From: Acinetobacter sp. | Lineage (GTDB): Bacteria; Pseudomonadota; Gammaproteobacteria; Pseudomonadales; Moraxellaceae | Assembly: GCA_031277915.1 (NCBI GenBank) | Contig: JAITLL010000002.1 | Coordinates: 1-60,844, forward strand | DNA length: 60,844 nt | Reading direction: 5' to 3' | Shown: positions 27,519 to 37,333 of the stretch, piece by piece | Numbering within the stretch: the first letter of the stretch is position 1 | Layout: each line of letters starts with the position of its first letter | Notes under the pieces: generated by a model | What the model saw: the letters and a program-made list of their open reading frames with translations, nothing else | Told to the model about the DNA's origin: nothing | Databases searched by the model: none | Program-made: the position numbers and the translations under genes

Positions 27519-27850
27519 TGAAAAGCAGTGATGAAATCGAAACCACAGAAAAAAAAGTGGTCAAAAAAGTTGTGATATATACAGTCATGGTGGCATTGGT
27601 TTTTATCAGTGCCATGATGGTGGTATTGCAGGTATTTGAATACCGTCATGATTATAGAGAGTTAAGCTCTTATATGCGTGAACGTGATGACCTCAATGCT
27701 GAATGGGGACGTTTGTTGATTGAGCAACAAACGTTTGGTGCAACTGCTCAAATTGGTACGCGTGCTGTCACACAATTACGAATGTTTTCGCCACCTGCTG
27801 CAGAAACGGTGGTAATTTCTTTACCGATGACTCCAGAGCACAATAAGTAA
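27518..27850 (+). CDS. ftsL: Cell division protein FtsL
   Basis: Bitopic inner-membrane protein of 110 residues: a short cytoplasmic N-terminus, one membrane helix (about 18-40), then a periplasmic leucine-zipper-like coil (YRELSSYMRERDDLNAEWGR). FtsL forms a complex with FtsB and FtsQ that activates FtsWI. Identification relies on size, topology and its place between rsmH and ftsI, the conserved order. Confidence 0.92.
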   Translation: MKSSDEIETTEKKVVKKVVIYTVMVALVFISAMMVVLQVFEYRHDYRELSSYMRERDDLNAEWGRLLIEQQTFGATAQIGTRAVTQLRMFSPPAAETVVISLPMTPEHNK

Positions 27851-27861
27851 GGCCTTGCTGT

Positions 27862-29694
27862 ATGGTAGATAAGCGAACAAAGCAAACACGAAAAAAACAG
27901 CAGTCTATTTCGGAAAAACCAAGTCTTGCCTTTGATATGTGGCGGTTTTATCTGCTCTGGGCAGTGGTGCTACTGTGTTTTGTGGTATTAATTGCACGTG
28001 CATTTTATGTTCAAGTCATTAATAAAGACTTTTTACAAAATAAGGCAAATGCCAATATTTTGCGTACTGAACGTATAGAGGCTATGCGTGGGGTGATCAG
28101 TGACCGCCATGGTGTACCTTTAGCGATCAGTAGCCCAATTATGAAAATTGTGCTTGATCCGCGTGATTATTTTGATACTAAACATTTATATGATCAAATT
28201 ACGGCGGAATTAAAAGAAGACCCGACCAATCGTAAGTTAAAACGTCAGTTACCAGATAAAAATTTAAATCTAGATGAGCTTGCTGATGTCGTTGGTGTTG
28301 ATCGTGCTGATCTTAAGAAACAGATGAATGCACGCCCACGTTCTCGCTATCTGGTTTTGAAAAAAGAAGTACCGCCACAACAAGCTGACCTTATTATGAA
28401 AGGAAACTTCCAAGGGGTGTATGCGGAAAAAACTTACAAACGCTATTATCCGCAACCACAGCCGAATGCCCAAATTATTGGTTTGACTAATAGTGATGGA
28501 AAAGGGGTTGAGGGCTTGGAAATGCAGTTGAATAAGCAGCTTTCTGGGGTCGATGGCGAACAAAAAGTTATTCGTGATAAACGCGGTAACCGTTTAAAAG
28601 TTTCTGAAGTGATTCGTGAGGGCGAACCGGGTGAGAATATCACTTTAAGTATCGACTCTCGTTTACAGTACATTATGTACCGTGAATTGACGGCAGCAGG
28701 TGTTGCGAATAATGCACGTTCAGCAACGGCAATTGCAGTTGATGTTAAAACTGGTGAAATTTTGGCAATGACCAGTTGGCCATCTTATAACCCAAATGAT
28801 AAGAATGGTTTATCTAATAAAGATGCTATGCGTAACCGTGGTGCGATCGATATGTTCGAGCCGGGTTCAACCATGAAACCGTTCACGATATCATCTGCTT
28901 TGGAAACTGGGCAATATACACCTAATACCATCGTAAATACTTCGCCTGGTTCAATGCGTTTAGGTTGGCACACGATTCGCGATACCCATAACTACGGGGC
29001 TTTGACCGTAAGTGGTGTCATTATTAAATCTTCAAACGTTGGTTCTGCAAAAATTGCATTATCACTTCCGAAACAAACGTTACCGAGCTTCTTTAATCGT
29101 GTTGGTTTCGGTAAACGTTCTGCGGTAAGGTTCCCAGGGGAAAGTTCAGGTTTAGTTTTACCTGTTAGTAAATTAAATTCTTCTCAAATTGGAACCATGG
29201 CATATGGTTATGGTTTAAACGCGACAATTCTCCAGTTGGCCCAAGGTTATGCCATGCTTGCAAATCATGGTGTCAAAATGCCGCTAAGCTTGCATAAATT
29301 GGACCAAGCACCTAAAGGTGAGCAAGTTTTAAATCCAAAAATTGCAGATCAAGTCTTGTTAATGCTTGAACAAGTGACTATGCCCGGTGGTACTGCAAAA
29401 CAAGCTAATATTCCAGGTTATAGAGTAGGTGGTAAAACAGGTACGGCACATAAATTACGTGCTGACGGTAAAGGTTATTCAAATAATGAATATCGTGCCT
29501 TATTTGCTGGTGTTGCACCGATTAGTGATCCACGTTTAGCTGTCATTGTGGTTGTGGAAAATCCGCAAGGTCGTTATTACGGTGGTTTAGTTGCTGCTCC
29601 AGTTTTTGCTCGTATTATGCAAGAGTCACTACGTTTAATGAATGTGCCACTTGATAAACCACTTAATACTCCAGAAAACCCTATTCGCAGGTAA
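27862..29694 (+). CDS. ftsI: Septal peptidoglycan transpeptidase FtsI (PBP3)
   Basis: Class B penicillin-binding protein of 610 residues, the septal transpeptidase and a main target of many beta-lactams. It has a single N-terminal anchor (about 30-52), a pedestal/dimerisation domain, and a transpeptidase domain with active Ser336 in STMK, the SSN motif (KSSNVGSAK) and KTGT (GGKTGTAHK). AAGG precedes the ATG at eight bases. It lies 11 bases after ftsL in the same transcription unit. Confidence 0.97.
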   Translation: MVDKRTKQTRKKQQSISEKPSLAFDMWRFYLLWAVVLLCFVVLIARAFYVQVINKDFLQNKANANILRTERIEAMRGVISDRHGVPLAISSPIMKIVLDPRDYFDTKHLYDQITAELKEDPTNRKLKRQLPDKNLNLDELADVVGVDRADLKKQMNARPRSRYLVLKKEVPPQQADLIMKGNFQGVYAEKTYKRYYPQPQPNAQIIGLTNSDGKGVEGLEMQLNKQLSGVDGEQKVIRDKRGNRLKVSEVIREGEPGENITLSIDSRLQYIMYRELTAAGVANNARSATAIAVDVKTGEILAMTSWPSYNPNDKNGLSNKDAMRNRGAIDMFEPGSTMKPFTISSALETGQYTPNTIVNTSPGSMRLGWHTIRDTHNYGALTVSGVIIKSSNVGSAKIALSLPKQTLPSFFNRVGFGKRSAVRFPGESSGLVLPVSKLNSSQIGTMAYGYGLNATILQLAQGYAMLANHGVKMPLSLHKLDQAPKGEQVLNPKIADQVLLMLEQVTMPGGTAKQANIPGYRVGGKTGTAHKLRADGKGYSNNEYRALFAGVAPISDPRLAVIVVVENPQGRYYGGLVAAPVFARIMQESLRLMNVPLDKPLNTPENPIRR

Positions 29695-29697
29695 GCT

Positions 29698-31197
29698 ATG
29701 ACCGTTTCTTTTCAAGAAATTAATCCGATCGAGATTGACGCAAAATGGCCTCAACAGCCATTTCATGGCTTTAGTTTAGATAGTCGTAAAGTTGAAACTG
29801 GTCAAATTTTTATTGCTTTAACCAGTTATAGCCAACCTGAAAAAACACGCACATTTGCTGAAACTGCATTAGCGAATGGGGCATTGGCCGTAATTAGTGA
29901 AACTAAATTAGATATAGCAAATGAATGGGTTTGCCCTGATGTACGTCAGCGGATGGGGGAGTGGCAAAAACATTATTTGCAGCGAATTGATAGAGTAGAG
30001 CCTTTACAGATTATTGCTGTAACAGGTACTAATGGTAAAACTACGATTTCTCGTTTAATTGCCGAATTAATTAGTTCGCAGCAACAACGCTGTGCAGTGA
30101 TGGGAACGACTGGCAATGGTATTTTACCGGACTTAATCCCTTCTACGCATACCACTCTTGATGCTCTCCAATTACAAAAAGCATTGCATGACTATGCTAA
30201 GCAAGGGGCAGCCTTTGCATCACTAGAAGCAAGTTCGCATGGCCTTGAACAAGGCCGCCTAAATGGCTGTGATATTGAAATTGCTGTTTATAGTAATTTA
30301 AGTCGTGATCATTTGGACTACCATGGCACTTTAGAAGCTTATGCAGAAGCAAAAGCTCGCTTATTCCAGTTCAGTTCCTTAAAAGTCGCTGTTATTAATC
30401 TAGATGATGCACATGCAGATGTGATGATTAATTCAGCGAAGAGTAATCCTGCTCAACCTAAAATTTTGACTTATTCACTTACTCAAAATACAGCTGATTA
30501 TTACATTACCGATTTAAATTATAGCTTGGCGGGCGCAACCTTTCATTTAGTAAGTCAGCAAGGTTCATTCGCTGTAGAGAGTCCATTATTAGGCCATTTT
30601 AATGTTGAAAATTTGATTGCAGCGCTCATTGCGGCAGAGCAAGCAGGTTTTGATTTAAAAGCGTTGATTGGTTTTGTGCCTAAACTGATTGGTGCACCAG
30701 GCCGAATGCAAGTGATTCGGGATGATGAGCGGCTATTTGTTGTTGATTATGCACATACACCAGATGCATTAATTCAAGTGCTTAAAACATTAAAACGTCA
30801 TGTTTCGAATCAACTTTGGGCTGTTTTCGGATGTGGTGGGGACCGCGACCGTGGTAAACGTCCTTTAATGACGCAAGCAGCTTTGGATGGAGCAAATCCA
30901 GTTATTTTGACTTCAGACAATCCAAGAACAGAAGACTCTGAGCAAATTTTTGCTGATATGAAGCAAGGAATTGATTTTTCTGGGCACCGTATGCATGAAA
31001 TTCATGATCGCCGTGAAGCAATTAAATTTGTTGTAGAGCAAGCTCAAGCTGGTGATATTGTTGTTATTGCTGGTAAAGGTCATGAAAATTATCAAGAAAT
31101 TAATGGCGTGCGTCACTGGTTTGATGATGTGGTTGAAGTGCAATCTGCAATTGAGGCACAACATCATACGGTAGATGCTGCTTACCCTGCACAATAG
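29698..31197 (+). CDS. murE: UDP-MurNAc-tripeptide synthetase MurE
   Basis: Cytoplasmic ATP-dependent ligase of 499 residues adding meso-diaminopimelate to UDP-MurNAc-L-Ala-D-Glu. Seen: P-loop VTGTNGKTTI near residue 112, the carbamylated-lysine region HLDYHGTLEAYAEAKARLF, and the DNPR motif (SDNPRTEDS) that selects diaminopimelate over lysine. It starts three bases after ftsI. Confidence 0.96.
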   Translation: MTVSFQEINPIEIDAKWPQQPFHGFSLDSRKVETGQIFIALTSYSQPEKTRTFAETALANGALAVISETKLDIANEWVCPDVRQRMGEWQKHYLQRIDRVEPLQIIAVTGTNGKTTISRLIAELISSQQQRCAVMGTTGNGILPDLIPSTHTTLDALQLQKALHDYAKQGAAFASLEASSHGLEQGRLNGCDIEIAVYSNLSRDHLDYHGTLEAYAEAKARLFQFSSLKVAVINLDDAHADVMINSAKSNPAQPKILTYSLTQNTADYYITDLNYSLAGATFHLVSQQGSFAVESPLLGHFNVENLIAALIAAEQAGFDLKALIGFVPKLIGAPGRMQVIRDDERLFVVDYAHTPDALIQVLKTLKRHVSNQLWAVFGCGGDRDRGKRPLMTQAALDGANPVILTSDNPRTEDSEQIFADMKQGIDFSGHRMHEIHDRREAIKFVVEQAQAGDIVVIAGKGHENYQEINGVRHWFDDVVEVQSAIEAQHHTVDAAYPAQ

Positions 31198-31205
31198 GAC
31201 AAATT

Positions 31206-32606
31206 ATGCATACTTCAACCACCAGTACCGTGCCTTTGGAACCGTGGACAGCTCAACAATTACAACAGGCAACCCAAGGTTACTGGCATAAAGACCAGAT
31301 ACCTCAAACTGAAATTAAACGTGTTTTGACTGATTCGCGTCATGCAGAAAGTGGGGATGCCTTTTTAGCACTAAAAGGTGAGCGTTTCGATGCACATGAT
31401 TTTGTTGTGCAAGTCGCTGCAAACGGTTGCCAAATTGCGATTGTTGAGCGGCCTTTAGATGTGGATATTGCTCAACTTGTGGTTGCTGATACCCGTTTGG
31501 CTTTGGGGCATCTAGGGGCTTATCGCCGTGAGCAAAACACGCAATTAAAAGTGATTGCTTTAACGGGAAGTAGTGGTAAAACCACCACTAAAGAAATGCT
31601 TGGAAGCATATTGTCTCGTTTAGCACCTACATTGATTACCCGAGGCAATTTAAATAATGACCTTGGTGTGCCTATGATGTTGCTTGAACTTTGCAAGGAA
31701 CATCAATATGCCGTGATGGAACTTGGAGCAAGTCATCAAGGTGAGATTGATTACACCTCAAAACTCGTTCAGCCGCATGTAGCAGGTATTTTAAATATTG
31801 GCACTGCCCACTTGGGTGAGTTCGGCGGACGTGATGGTATTTGCCGTGCTAAATCGGAAATCTATCGTCATATTTTACCGCAGGGCGTTGCTATCGTTCC
31901 ACAACAAGATGACTTTACCACTGAGATTCGTGAAGCAGCGCAAGGTTATCAAATCTCTACCTTTGGCACAGGTGGTGATGTTTTTGCTACAGATATTGAA
32001 TTGCTGCCGCAGTCTGCTAATTTTCAGTTGAATACACCGCAAGGTTCTAGTCTGGTAAGGCTGCCTTTTGCCGGTGAGCATAATGTACAAAATGCCACAG
32101 CAGCAGTAGCCTTCGCTTTAGCGTTAGGGATAAGCTTAGAAGATATTGTACAAGGTTTGGAACAAGCACAAGGTGCAAAAGGACGTTTGAATTTTATTCA
32201 AAAAGCGCCCTACTTATTTATTGATGACACTTATAATGCTAACCCAACGTCCATGCGTGCTGCGGCACAAGTATTACTTCAGCAAAATGGCATTAAAGTC
32301 ATGGTGATGGGGGATATTGGGGAACTAGGCGATAGTAGTTGGCAAGAACATCACGATTTAGGTCGTGACCTAGCCCAGCTTCCTTTAGATCATATTGTTG
32401 CAGTTGGGCAGTTTGCCTCAGCAGCTCTCGAAGGTGCGGGCCTTCATTCTAACAAACTGAAAGCATTTCAGACTCAAGCTGAGGCGCTTCCATTTCTAAT
32501 CAATCTAATCCAAACACATCAACCCCAGTCCATGAGTTTCCTGTTTAAAGGTTCTCGCTTTACTCATATGGAAACGTTGATGGCTGATTTGATGGAGAAA
32601 CTTTAA
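31206..32606 (+). CDS. murF: UDP-MurNAc-pentapeptide synthetase MurF
   Basis: Mur ligase of 466 residues that adds D-Ala-D-Ala to the UDP-MurNAc-tripeptide. Seen: P-loop LTGSSGKTTTKEM near 118, NNDLGVP, the NIGTAHLGEFG motif and DDTYNANPTSM. AGGAC stands ahead of the ATG. It is eight bases from murE and directly abuts mraY. Confidence 0.96.
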   Translation: MHTSTTSTVPLEPWTAQQLQQATQGYWHKDQIPQTEIKRVLTDSRHAESGDAFLALKGERFDAHDFVVQVAANGCQIAIVERPLDVDIAQLVVADTRLALGHLGAYRREQNTQLKVIALTGSSGKTTTKEMLGSILSRLAPTLITRGNLNNDLGVPMMLLELCKEHQYAVMELGASHQGEIDYTSKLVQPHVAGILNIGTAHLGEFGGRDGICRAKSEIYRHILPQGVAIVPQQDDFTTEIREAAQGYQISTFGTGGDVFATDIELLPQSANFQLNTPQGSSLVRLPFAGEHNVQNATAAVAFALALGISLEDIVQGLEQAQGAKGRLNFIQKAPYLFIDDTYNANPTSMRAAAQVLLQQNGIKVMVMGDIGELGDSSWQEHHDLGRDLAQLPLDHIVAVGQFASAALEGAGLHSNKLKAFQTQAEALPFLINLIQTHQPQSMSFLFKGSRFTHMETLMADLMEKL

Positions 32607-33725
32607 ATGCTGTTATGGTTGTTTGAACACCTTGCGGGCTATCACAGTTCGTTTCAGGTCGTTCGTTATTTAACATTACGTTCTTTACTCAGTGTATTGA
32701 CTTCACTGACCATTGGTTTGGTTCTCGGGCCGATCATGATTCGTAAATTACAGGCGTTAAAATACGGTCAGGCAGTAAGTTCATTTGCTCCTGAAAATCA
32801 TGCTAAAAAAATGGGTACACCAACGATGGGTGGGATTTTAATCCTGCTCTCAATAGGTATTAGTACTTTGTTATGGGCTGATTTATCTAACCCTTATGTT
32901 TGGATTGTGCTTGGTGTAATGGTTGTGTTCGGCGCAGTTGGCTGGGCAGATGACTGGATTAAAATTCGCTATAAAGACAATGCTGGTTTGCCTGCTCGTA
33001 AGAAATTCTTATGGACTTCTATTGCGTCATTAGGTGCTGGTATCGCGTTATATTTAATTGCAACTGAACAATCTAATACAGAATACACAGCAAATATGCT
33101 GGATTTATTGATTCCTTTCTTTAAGAATCTTTCTATTCCACTTTCTATTGTTCCTTTAGGTTTGGCATTTATTGTATTCACTTATTTAGTAATTAATGGT
33201 GCTTCTAATGCGGTTAACTTAACTGACGGTTTAGATGGTTTAGCGATTATGCCAGTCGTTATGGTTGCTTCTGGTTTAGGTGTATTTGCTTATTTATCTG
33301 GTGACATCCGTTTCGCTAATTATTTGCATATTCCATATGTGAAATACACATCAGAACTTGTTGTGATTTGTTCTGCCATGATTGGTGCAGGCTTGGCGTT
33401 TCTTTGGTATAACGCACACCCAGCGCAAGTCTTTATGGGTGATGTGGGCGCTTTAGCTCTAGGTGCAATGCTTGGAACGATCGCTGTTATGGTGCGCCAA
33501 GAAATCGTATTTGCGATTATGGGTGGTGTATTTGTAATGGAGGCAGTATCTGTCTTCTTGCAAATTGGATCGCTGCGGATGCGGAATAAACGTGTGTTCT
33601 TAATGGCGCCGCTGCATCATCACTATGAAAAGCAGGGCTGGAAAGAAACCCAAGTTGTGATTCGTTTTTGGATTATTACAATTATATTAGTAGTTTTAGG
33701 TCTAATGACTTTAAAATTGCGTTAA
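32607..33725 (+). CDS. mraY: Phospho-MurNAc-pentapeptide transferase MraY
   Basis: Polytopic inner-membrane enzyme of 372 residues that makes lipid I by transferring phospho-MurNAc-pentapeptide to undecaprenyl phosphate. Seen: [20 protein letters not shown] with the catalytic Asp pair, [10 protein letters not shown], and the MAPLHHHYE histidine motif. It is the last gene of the cluster here; a terminator follows, so murD, ftsW, murG and the rest must lie elsewhere. Confidence 0.97.
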   Translation: MLLWLFEHLAGYHSSFQVVRYLTLRSLLSVLTSLTIGLVLGPIMIRKLQALKYGQAVSSFAPENHAKKMGTPTMGGILILLSIGISTLLWADLSNPYVWIVLGVMVVFGAVGWADDWIKIRYKDNAGLPARKKFLWTSIASLGAGIALYLIATEQSNTEYTANMLDLLIPFFKNLSIPLSIVPLGLAFIVFTYLVINGASNAVNLTDGLDGLAIMPVVMVASGLGVFAYLSGDIRFANYLHIPYVKYTSELVVICSAMIGAGLAFLWYNAHPAQVFMGDVGALALGAMLGTIAVMVRQEIVFAIMGGVFVMEAVSVFLQIGSLRMRNKRVFLMAPLHHHYEKQGWKETQVVIRFWIITIILVVLGLMTLKLR

Positions 33726-33740
33726 GAAAGGTTTTCACAA

Positions 33741-33763
33741 GAGCCGGCATTGCCGGCTTTTTT
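33741..33763 (+). terminator. Terminator after mraY
   Basis: AGCCGGC, loop ATT, GCCGGCT then TTTTT. A compact GC-rich stem 17 bases after the mraY stop. Confidence 0.9.
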
Positions 33764-33777
33764 ATTGAGAGAAAAAC

Positions 33778-34596
33778 ATGAGCGTATTGATGTGTCCTGT
33801 TTGCCGTCAACCTTTAGATCTAATGGATAAAACTTGGCGTTGTGAACAGGGCCATAGCTATGATATTGCGAAACAAGGTTATGTAAACCTACATGTTGTG
33901 CAACATAAACATAGTAAAAATCCGGGTGATACTCCCGAGTCTGTAGATGCACGCCGTGCTTTTTTACAGAGCGGTTATTACCAACCTTTACAGCAAGCTG
34001 TAGTTGATTTGCTTAAGCAGCTTAAAGCCAAAGCAGTACTTGATATTGGCTGTGGTGAGGGTTATTACACGAGTGCAATGCAACATGTTGTTGAGCAGTG
34101 TGTTGGTGTGGATATTGCAAAAAATGCCGTACAACGCGCAGCAAAGTTAAACGACAAAGTGACTTGGGTTGTCGGTACAGGCGCAACTTTGCCTGTGATT
34201 GATCAAAGTATGGATGTATGTACAAGCCTTTTTAGTCCGATTCCACAGACAGAAATTTTGCGTATTTTAAAAGATGATGGATATTTAATTGTAGTGACTC
34301 CTGCAACGGAGCATTTATATGCAATGCGTGAAGCACTCTTTGAGCAGGTCAATCCGCACGCACCACAAAAGTTTGTTGAACAACTGCAAGATTTATTTGA
34401 GTTAAAAGAACAGCACGTTATTGATGCTCCTTTATTACTAGATCAACAAGCCCTAAAAAACTTAATTGCTATGACGCCTTATGCTTACAAAGCATCCCCA
34501 GAGCGTCGTATGCAATTAGAACAGCAACCACATTTGCAAGTTACTGCATTTTTTCAAATTTATCTTTTTCAAAAGCGTAATAAAAAAGCCATCTAA
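33778..34596 (+). CDS. rlmA: 23S rRNA (guanine-N1) methyltransferase, RlmA type
   Basis: SAM-dependent rRNA methyltransferase of 272 residues, close in length and start to E. coli RlmA(I), which methylates G745. The N-terminal zinc finger is visible (CPVC at 6-9, then CEQGH), followed by AKQGYVNL, KNPGDTPESVDARRAFL, and the SAM motif VLDIGCGEGYYT near 86. It sits downstream of the mraY terminator with GAGAG before the ATG, and is convergent with ponA. Confidence 0.9.
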   Translation: MSVLMCPVCRQPLDLMDKTWRCEQGHSYDIAKQGYVNLHVVQHKHSKNPGDTPESVDARRAFLQSGYYQPLQQAVVDLLKQLKAKAVLDIGCGEGYYTSAMQHVVEQCVGVDIAKNAVQRAAKLNDKVTWVVGTGATLPVIDQSMDVCTSLFSPIPQTEILRILKDDGYLIVVTPATEHLYAMREALFEQVNPHAPQKFVEQLQDLFELKEQHVIDAPLLLDQQALKNLIAMTPYAYKASPERRMQLEQQPHLQVTAFFQIYLFQKRNKKAI

Positions 34597-34609
34597 CGAT
34601 GGCTTTTTT
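34582..34609. terminator. Bidirectional terminator between rlmA and ponA
   Basis: AAAAAAGCCATC, loop TAAC (containing the rlmA stop), GATGGCTTTTTT. Symmetric tracts serve both convergent genes. Confidence 0.9.
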
Positions 34610-34613
34610 ATAT

Positions 34614-37172
34614 TTATTCAATTTGATTAATTAAGTTTTCTAAAGCATCTTTGTCACGCTTCGGCGTTGTCCCCTGTGAAGGCTTCATTGCTGGAGGTGT
34701 TGCCTTAGATGGAATTACAATTTCCTCACCAGGCAAATCATCAAAGTCATTGTTGGTGTTAGCTTTCGGTTGTGGCGGCGCAGGACGATAGAGTGGGCGT
34801 GCTAGTGGCGGTGCAGCACGATAGGTTTTCTTATCACCTACCTCAGTAACACCTGCCTGTTTATCACGAGAAATAGGAGCTTGTGCATCTTTTTCTAAAC
34901 GAACCCAAGCAGCAGGAGTACCTTTGAGGGATTGATCCATAAAGTTAATCCAGATTGGTAAGGCTGCAATACCACCATACTCGCGGCGACCAAGCGTAGT
35001 CGGTTGATCAAAACCTACCCAGGTAATCGCAACTAATTTACCATTGAAGCCTGCAAACCATGCATCTTTTGCATCATTAGTTGTACCTGTTTTACCACCT
35101 AAATCGCTACGACCAATTTTAAGCGCAGCACGACCTGTACCATGCTCAATTACATCACGTAAGATATTTGCCATATCATAAGCAGAGCTTGATTTTAAAA
35201 TACGCTGAGCCTGACGATATTGACTGTTATTTTTATCAGTCTGTTTAAGGTTAAGCTGTTTAGCTGCCTTTTCTTTTTGCTCTAACTCTTTATTGGTCAC
35301 TTCTACAACTTGATCGTCAGGTGTAGTTACTTGTGCATCTTCAGTGGTCTCAGGGGCATTAATACATGGAATACACGCATACTCTGGTTTAGCTTCGTAA
35401 ATGACTTTGCCGTATGCATCTTCAATACGCTGAATAAAATGGGGTTGAACGCGATAACCGCCGTTTGCAAACGATGCATAACCCGTTGCCATTTGAATTG
35501 GTAAAACTTGAGGTGTACCTAAAGCAATGGTGTAGTTACGTGGAATTTGGTCTTCTTGTAAACCAAAATCCATGAATAACTGGCGAGTACGTTCAATGCC
35601 TACAGTTTGTAGAAGTCTTACAGATACAGTATTACGCGACAAGTACAAAGCTCGGCGTAATGGAATCATACCTAAGTAACGACCATCAGAGTTCTTCGGC
35701 GTCCATTTACCAATTGTAATAGGGCTATCGTTGACCATGCTATAAGGAGTCATACCACGCTCTAACGCTAAAGCATAAAGGAATGGTTTGATTGTAGAAC
35801 CCGGCTGACGCCAGCCTTGTAAAGCACGGTTGAATTTTGATTGATAGAAGTTATAGCCACCCACAATTGCTTCAATTGAGCCATCATTTGGATTAATTGC
35901 AATGAGTTGACCTTGAACTTTTGGAACTTGAACTAAAGACCATGCAGTTTTAGCATCATTTGGACGTAAACGTATAATATCTTTTACTTTAACAATTTGA
36001 GATGCACGTGAAGGTGCTGGCCCTACACTATTTGCATTGCGATAGGGATGAGCCCATGACATACCAGACCATTGCACAGTGATTGTTGAACCATCTTGCA
36101 TTAATGCTTCGAAAGAGCTGCTATTTACCTTGGTGACTTCTGCTGGATAGGTATTGGCATATGCTCTAAATTCACTTAAAGGCTTATCGTGTGCTTCCGC
36201 ACCACGCCAGCCATGCCGACGGTCATAAGCTTCAAGCCCATCTTGTACCGATTTTTCTGCAATAGCCTGACGTTTGGCATTAATTGTGGTGTAAACCTTA
36301 TAGCCTGAGTCAATTGCTTGTTCGCCAAAATGTTTCACAAGCTCTGAACGAATCATTTCACCTGCATATGGATGAATATTATTTAGATCACGGTTCGGCA
36401 TGCTTAAATTAATCGGTTCAGCCACAGCTTTTTGATATTCCGTTTGAGTAATATAACCAAGCTGTAACATACGGCCTAAAATCCAGTTACGGCGTTCAAG
36501 AGCACGCTCAGGGTTAACCACTGGATTATATTTAGATGGTGCTTTTGGTAAGCCAGCAATCATCGCCATTTGCGCAATGCTAAGCTCATTAATACTCTTG
36601 TTATAGTAAATTTTTGCAGCAGCTGCGATACCGTATGCATTTTTACCTAAGAAAATCTTATTTACATAAAGACTTAGGATGTCTTCTTTAGATAAGTTCT
36701 GCTCAATTTTGCGAGCCAAAAAGATTTCTGTTAGCTTACGTTTTAAAGTTCTTTCTGGGCTTAAATAATAGTTTTTTGCCACCTGCATCGTGATAGTCGA
36801 ACCACCAGTTTGCACATCAGAACCAGTAACACTTTCACTTAGCGCACGGCCTAAACCTTTAAAGCTAATACCGCTATGCTCAAAGAAAGATGAATCTTCT
36901 GCAGCTAGGAAGGCATGAATAAAAGCAGGAGGAATTTGTTTGTATTCAACCGGAATAGAAAGTTTACCACCGTACTCAGCAATAAGTTGATTGTCGGCTG
37001 TATAGACTTGCAGTGGTTTTAAAAGCGGTGCTTTCTTTAATGAACTCATTTCTGGAAGGGTTGGGGCAATATAGAGATACATGCCATAAAATCCCATCGG
37101 AAGTGAGACTAAGATAATAATAATGATCAAAAAAATTGGACGCACGAAGCCCAAACTGGATAGCTTTTTCAT
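34614..37172 (-). CDS. ponA: Penicillin-binding protein 1A (bifunctional)
   Basis: Class A PBP of 852 residues with one N-terminal anchor. The glycosyltransferase domain has catalytic Glu in AAEDSSFFEH and the motif GGSTITMQVAKN. The transpeptidase domain has active Ser459 (counted from this start) in STIK, SRN (SRNTVSVRLL) and KTGTT. The C-terminus is Pro-rich and disordered. It polymerises and cross-links peptidoglycan. A start at the internal Met26 would make the serine 434. It is divergent from pilM, the arrangement known from Pseudomonas and relatives. Confidence 0.96.
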   Translation of the reverse strand: MKKLSSLGFVRPIFLIIIIILVSLPMGFYGMYLYIAPTLPEMSSLKKAPLLKPLQVYTADNQLIAEYGGKLSIPVEYKQIPPAFIHAFLAAEDSSFFEHSGISFKGLGRALSESVTGSDVQTGGSTITMQVAKNYYLSPERTLKRKLTEIFLARKIEQNLSKEDILSLYVNKIFLGKNAYGIAAAAKIYYNKSINELSIAQMAMIAGLPKAPSKYNPVVNPERALERRNWILGRMLQLGYITQTEYQKAVAEPINLSMPNRDLNNIHPYAGEMIRSELVKHFGEQAIDSGYKVYTTINAKRQAIAEKSVQDGLEAYDRRHGWRGAEAHDKPLSEFRAYANTYPAEVTKVNSSSFEALMQDGSTITVQWSGMSWAHPYRNANSVGPAPSRASQIVKVKDIIRLRPNDAKTAWSLVQVPKVQGQLIAINPNDGSIEAIVGGYNFYQSKFNRALQGWRQPGSTIKPFLYALALERGMTPYSMVNDSPITIGKWTPKNSDGRYLGMIPLRRALYLSRNTVSVRLLQTVGIERTRQLFMDFGLQEDQIPRNYTIALGTPQVLPIQMATGYASFANGGYRVQPHFIQRIEDAYGKVIYEAKPEYACIPCINAPETTEDAQVTTPDDQVVEVTNKELEQKEKAAKQLNLKQTDKNNSQYRQAQRILKSSSAYDMANILRDVIEHGTGRAALKIGRSDLGGKTGTTNDAKDAWFAGFNGKLVAITWVGFDQPTTLGRREYGGIAALPIWINFMDQSLKGTPAAWVRLEKDAQAPISRDKQAGVTEVGDKKTYRAAPPLARPLYRPAPPQPKANTNNDFDDLPGEEIVIPSKATPPAMKPSQGTTPKRDKDALENLINQIE

Positions 37173-37333
37173 GATAAGTAAGCTTTAATAAGATCGAATA
37201 CAAACTAATTGTGGTCAGTATAGCCTTTAGACATGCGGATTGTTAGATGAGATATTGTATCCGTGTAAAAATAAAGACCGAGATTATTGGTTTGTAATTT
37301 TTTTTGGGGATAAAAAAATAATAGGACAATAGT

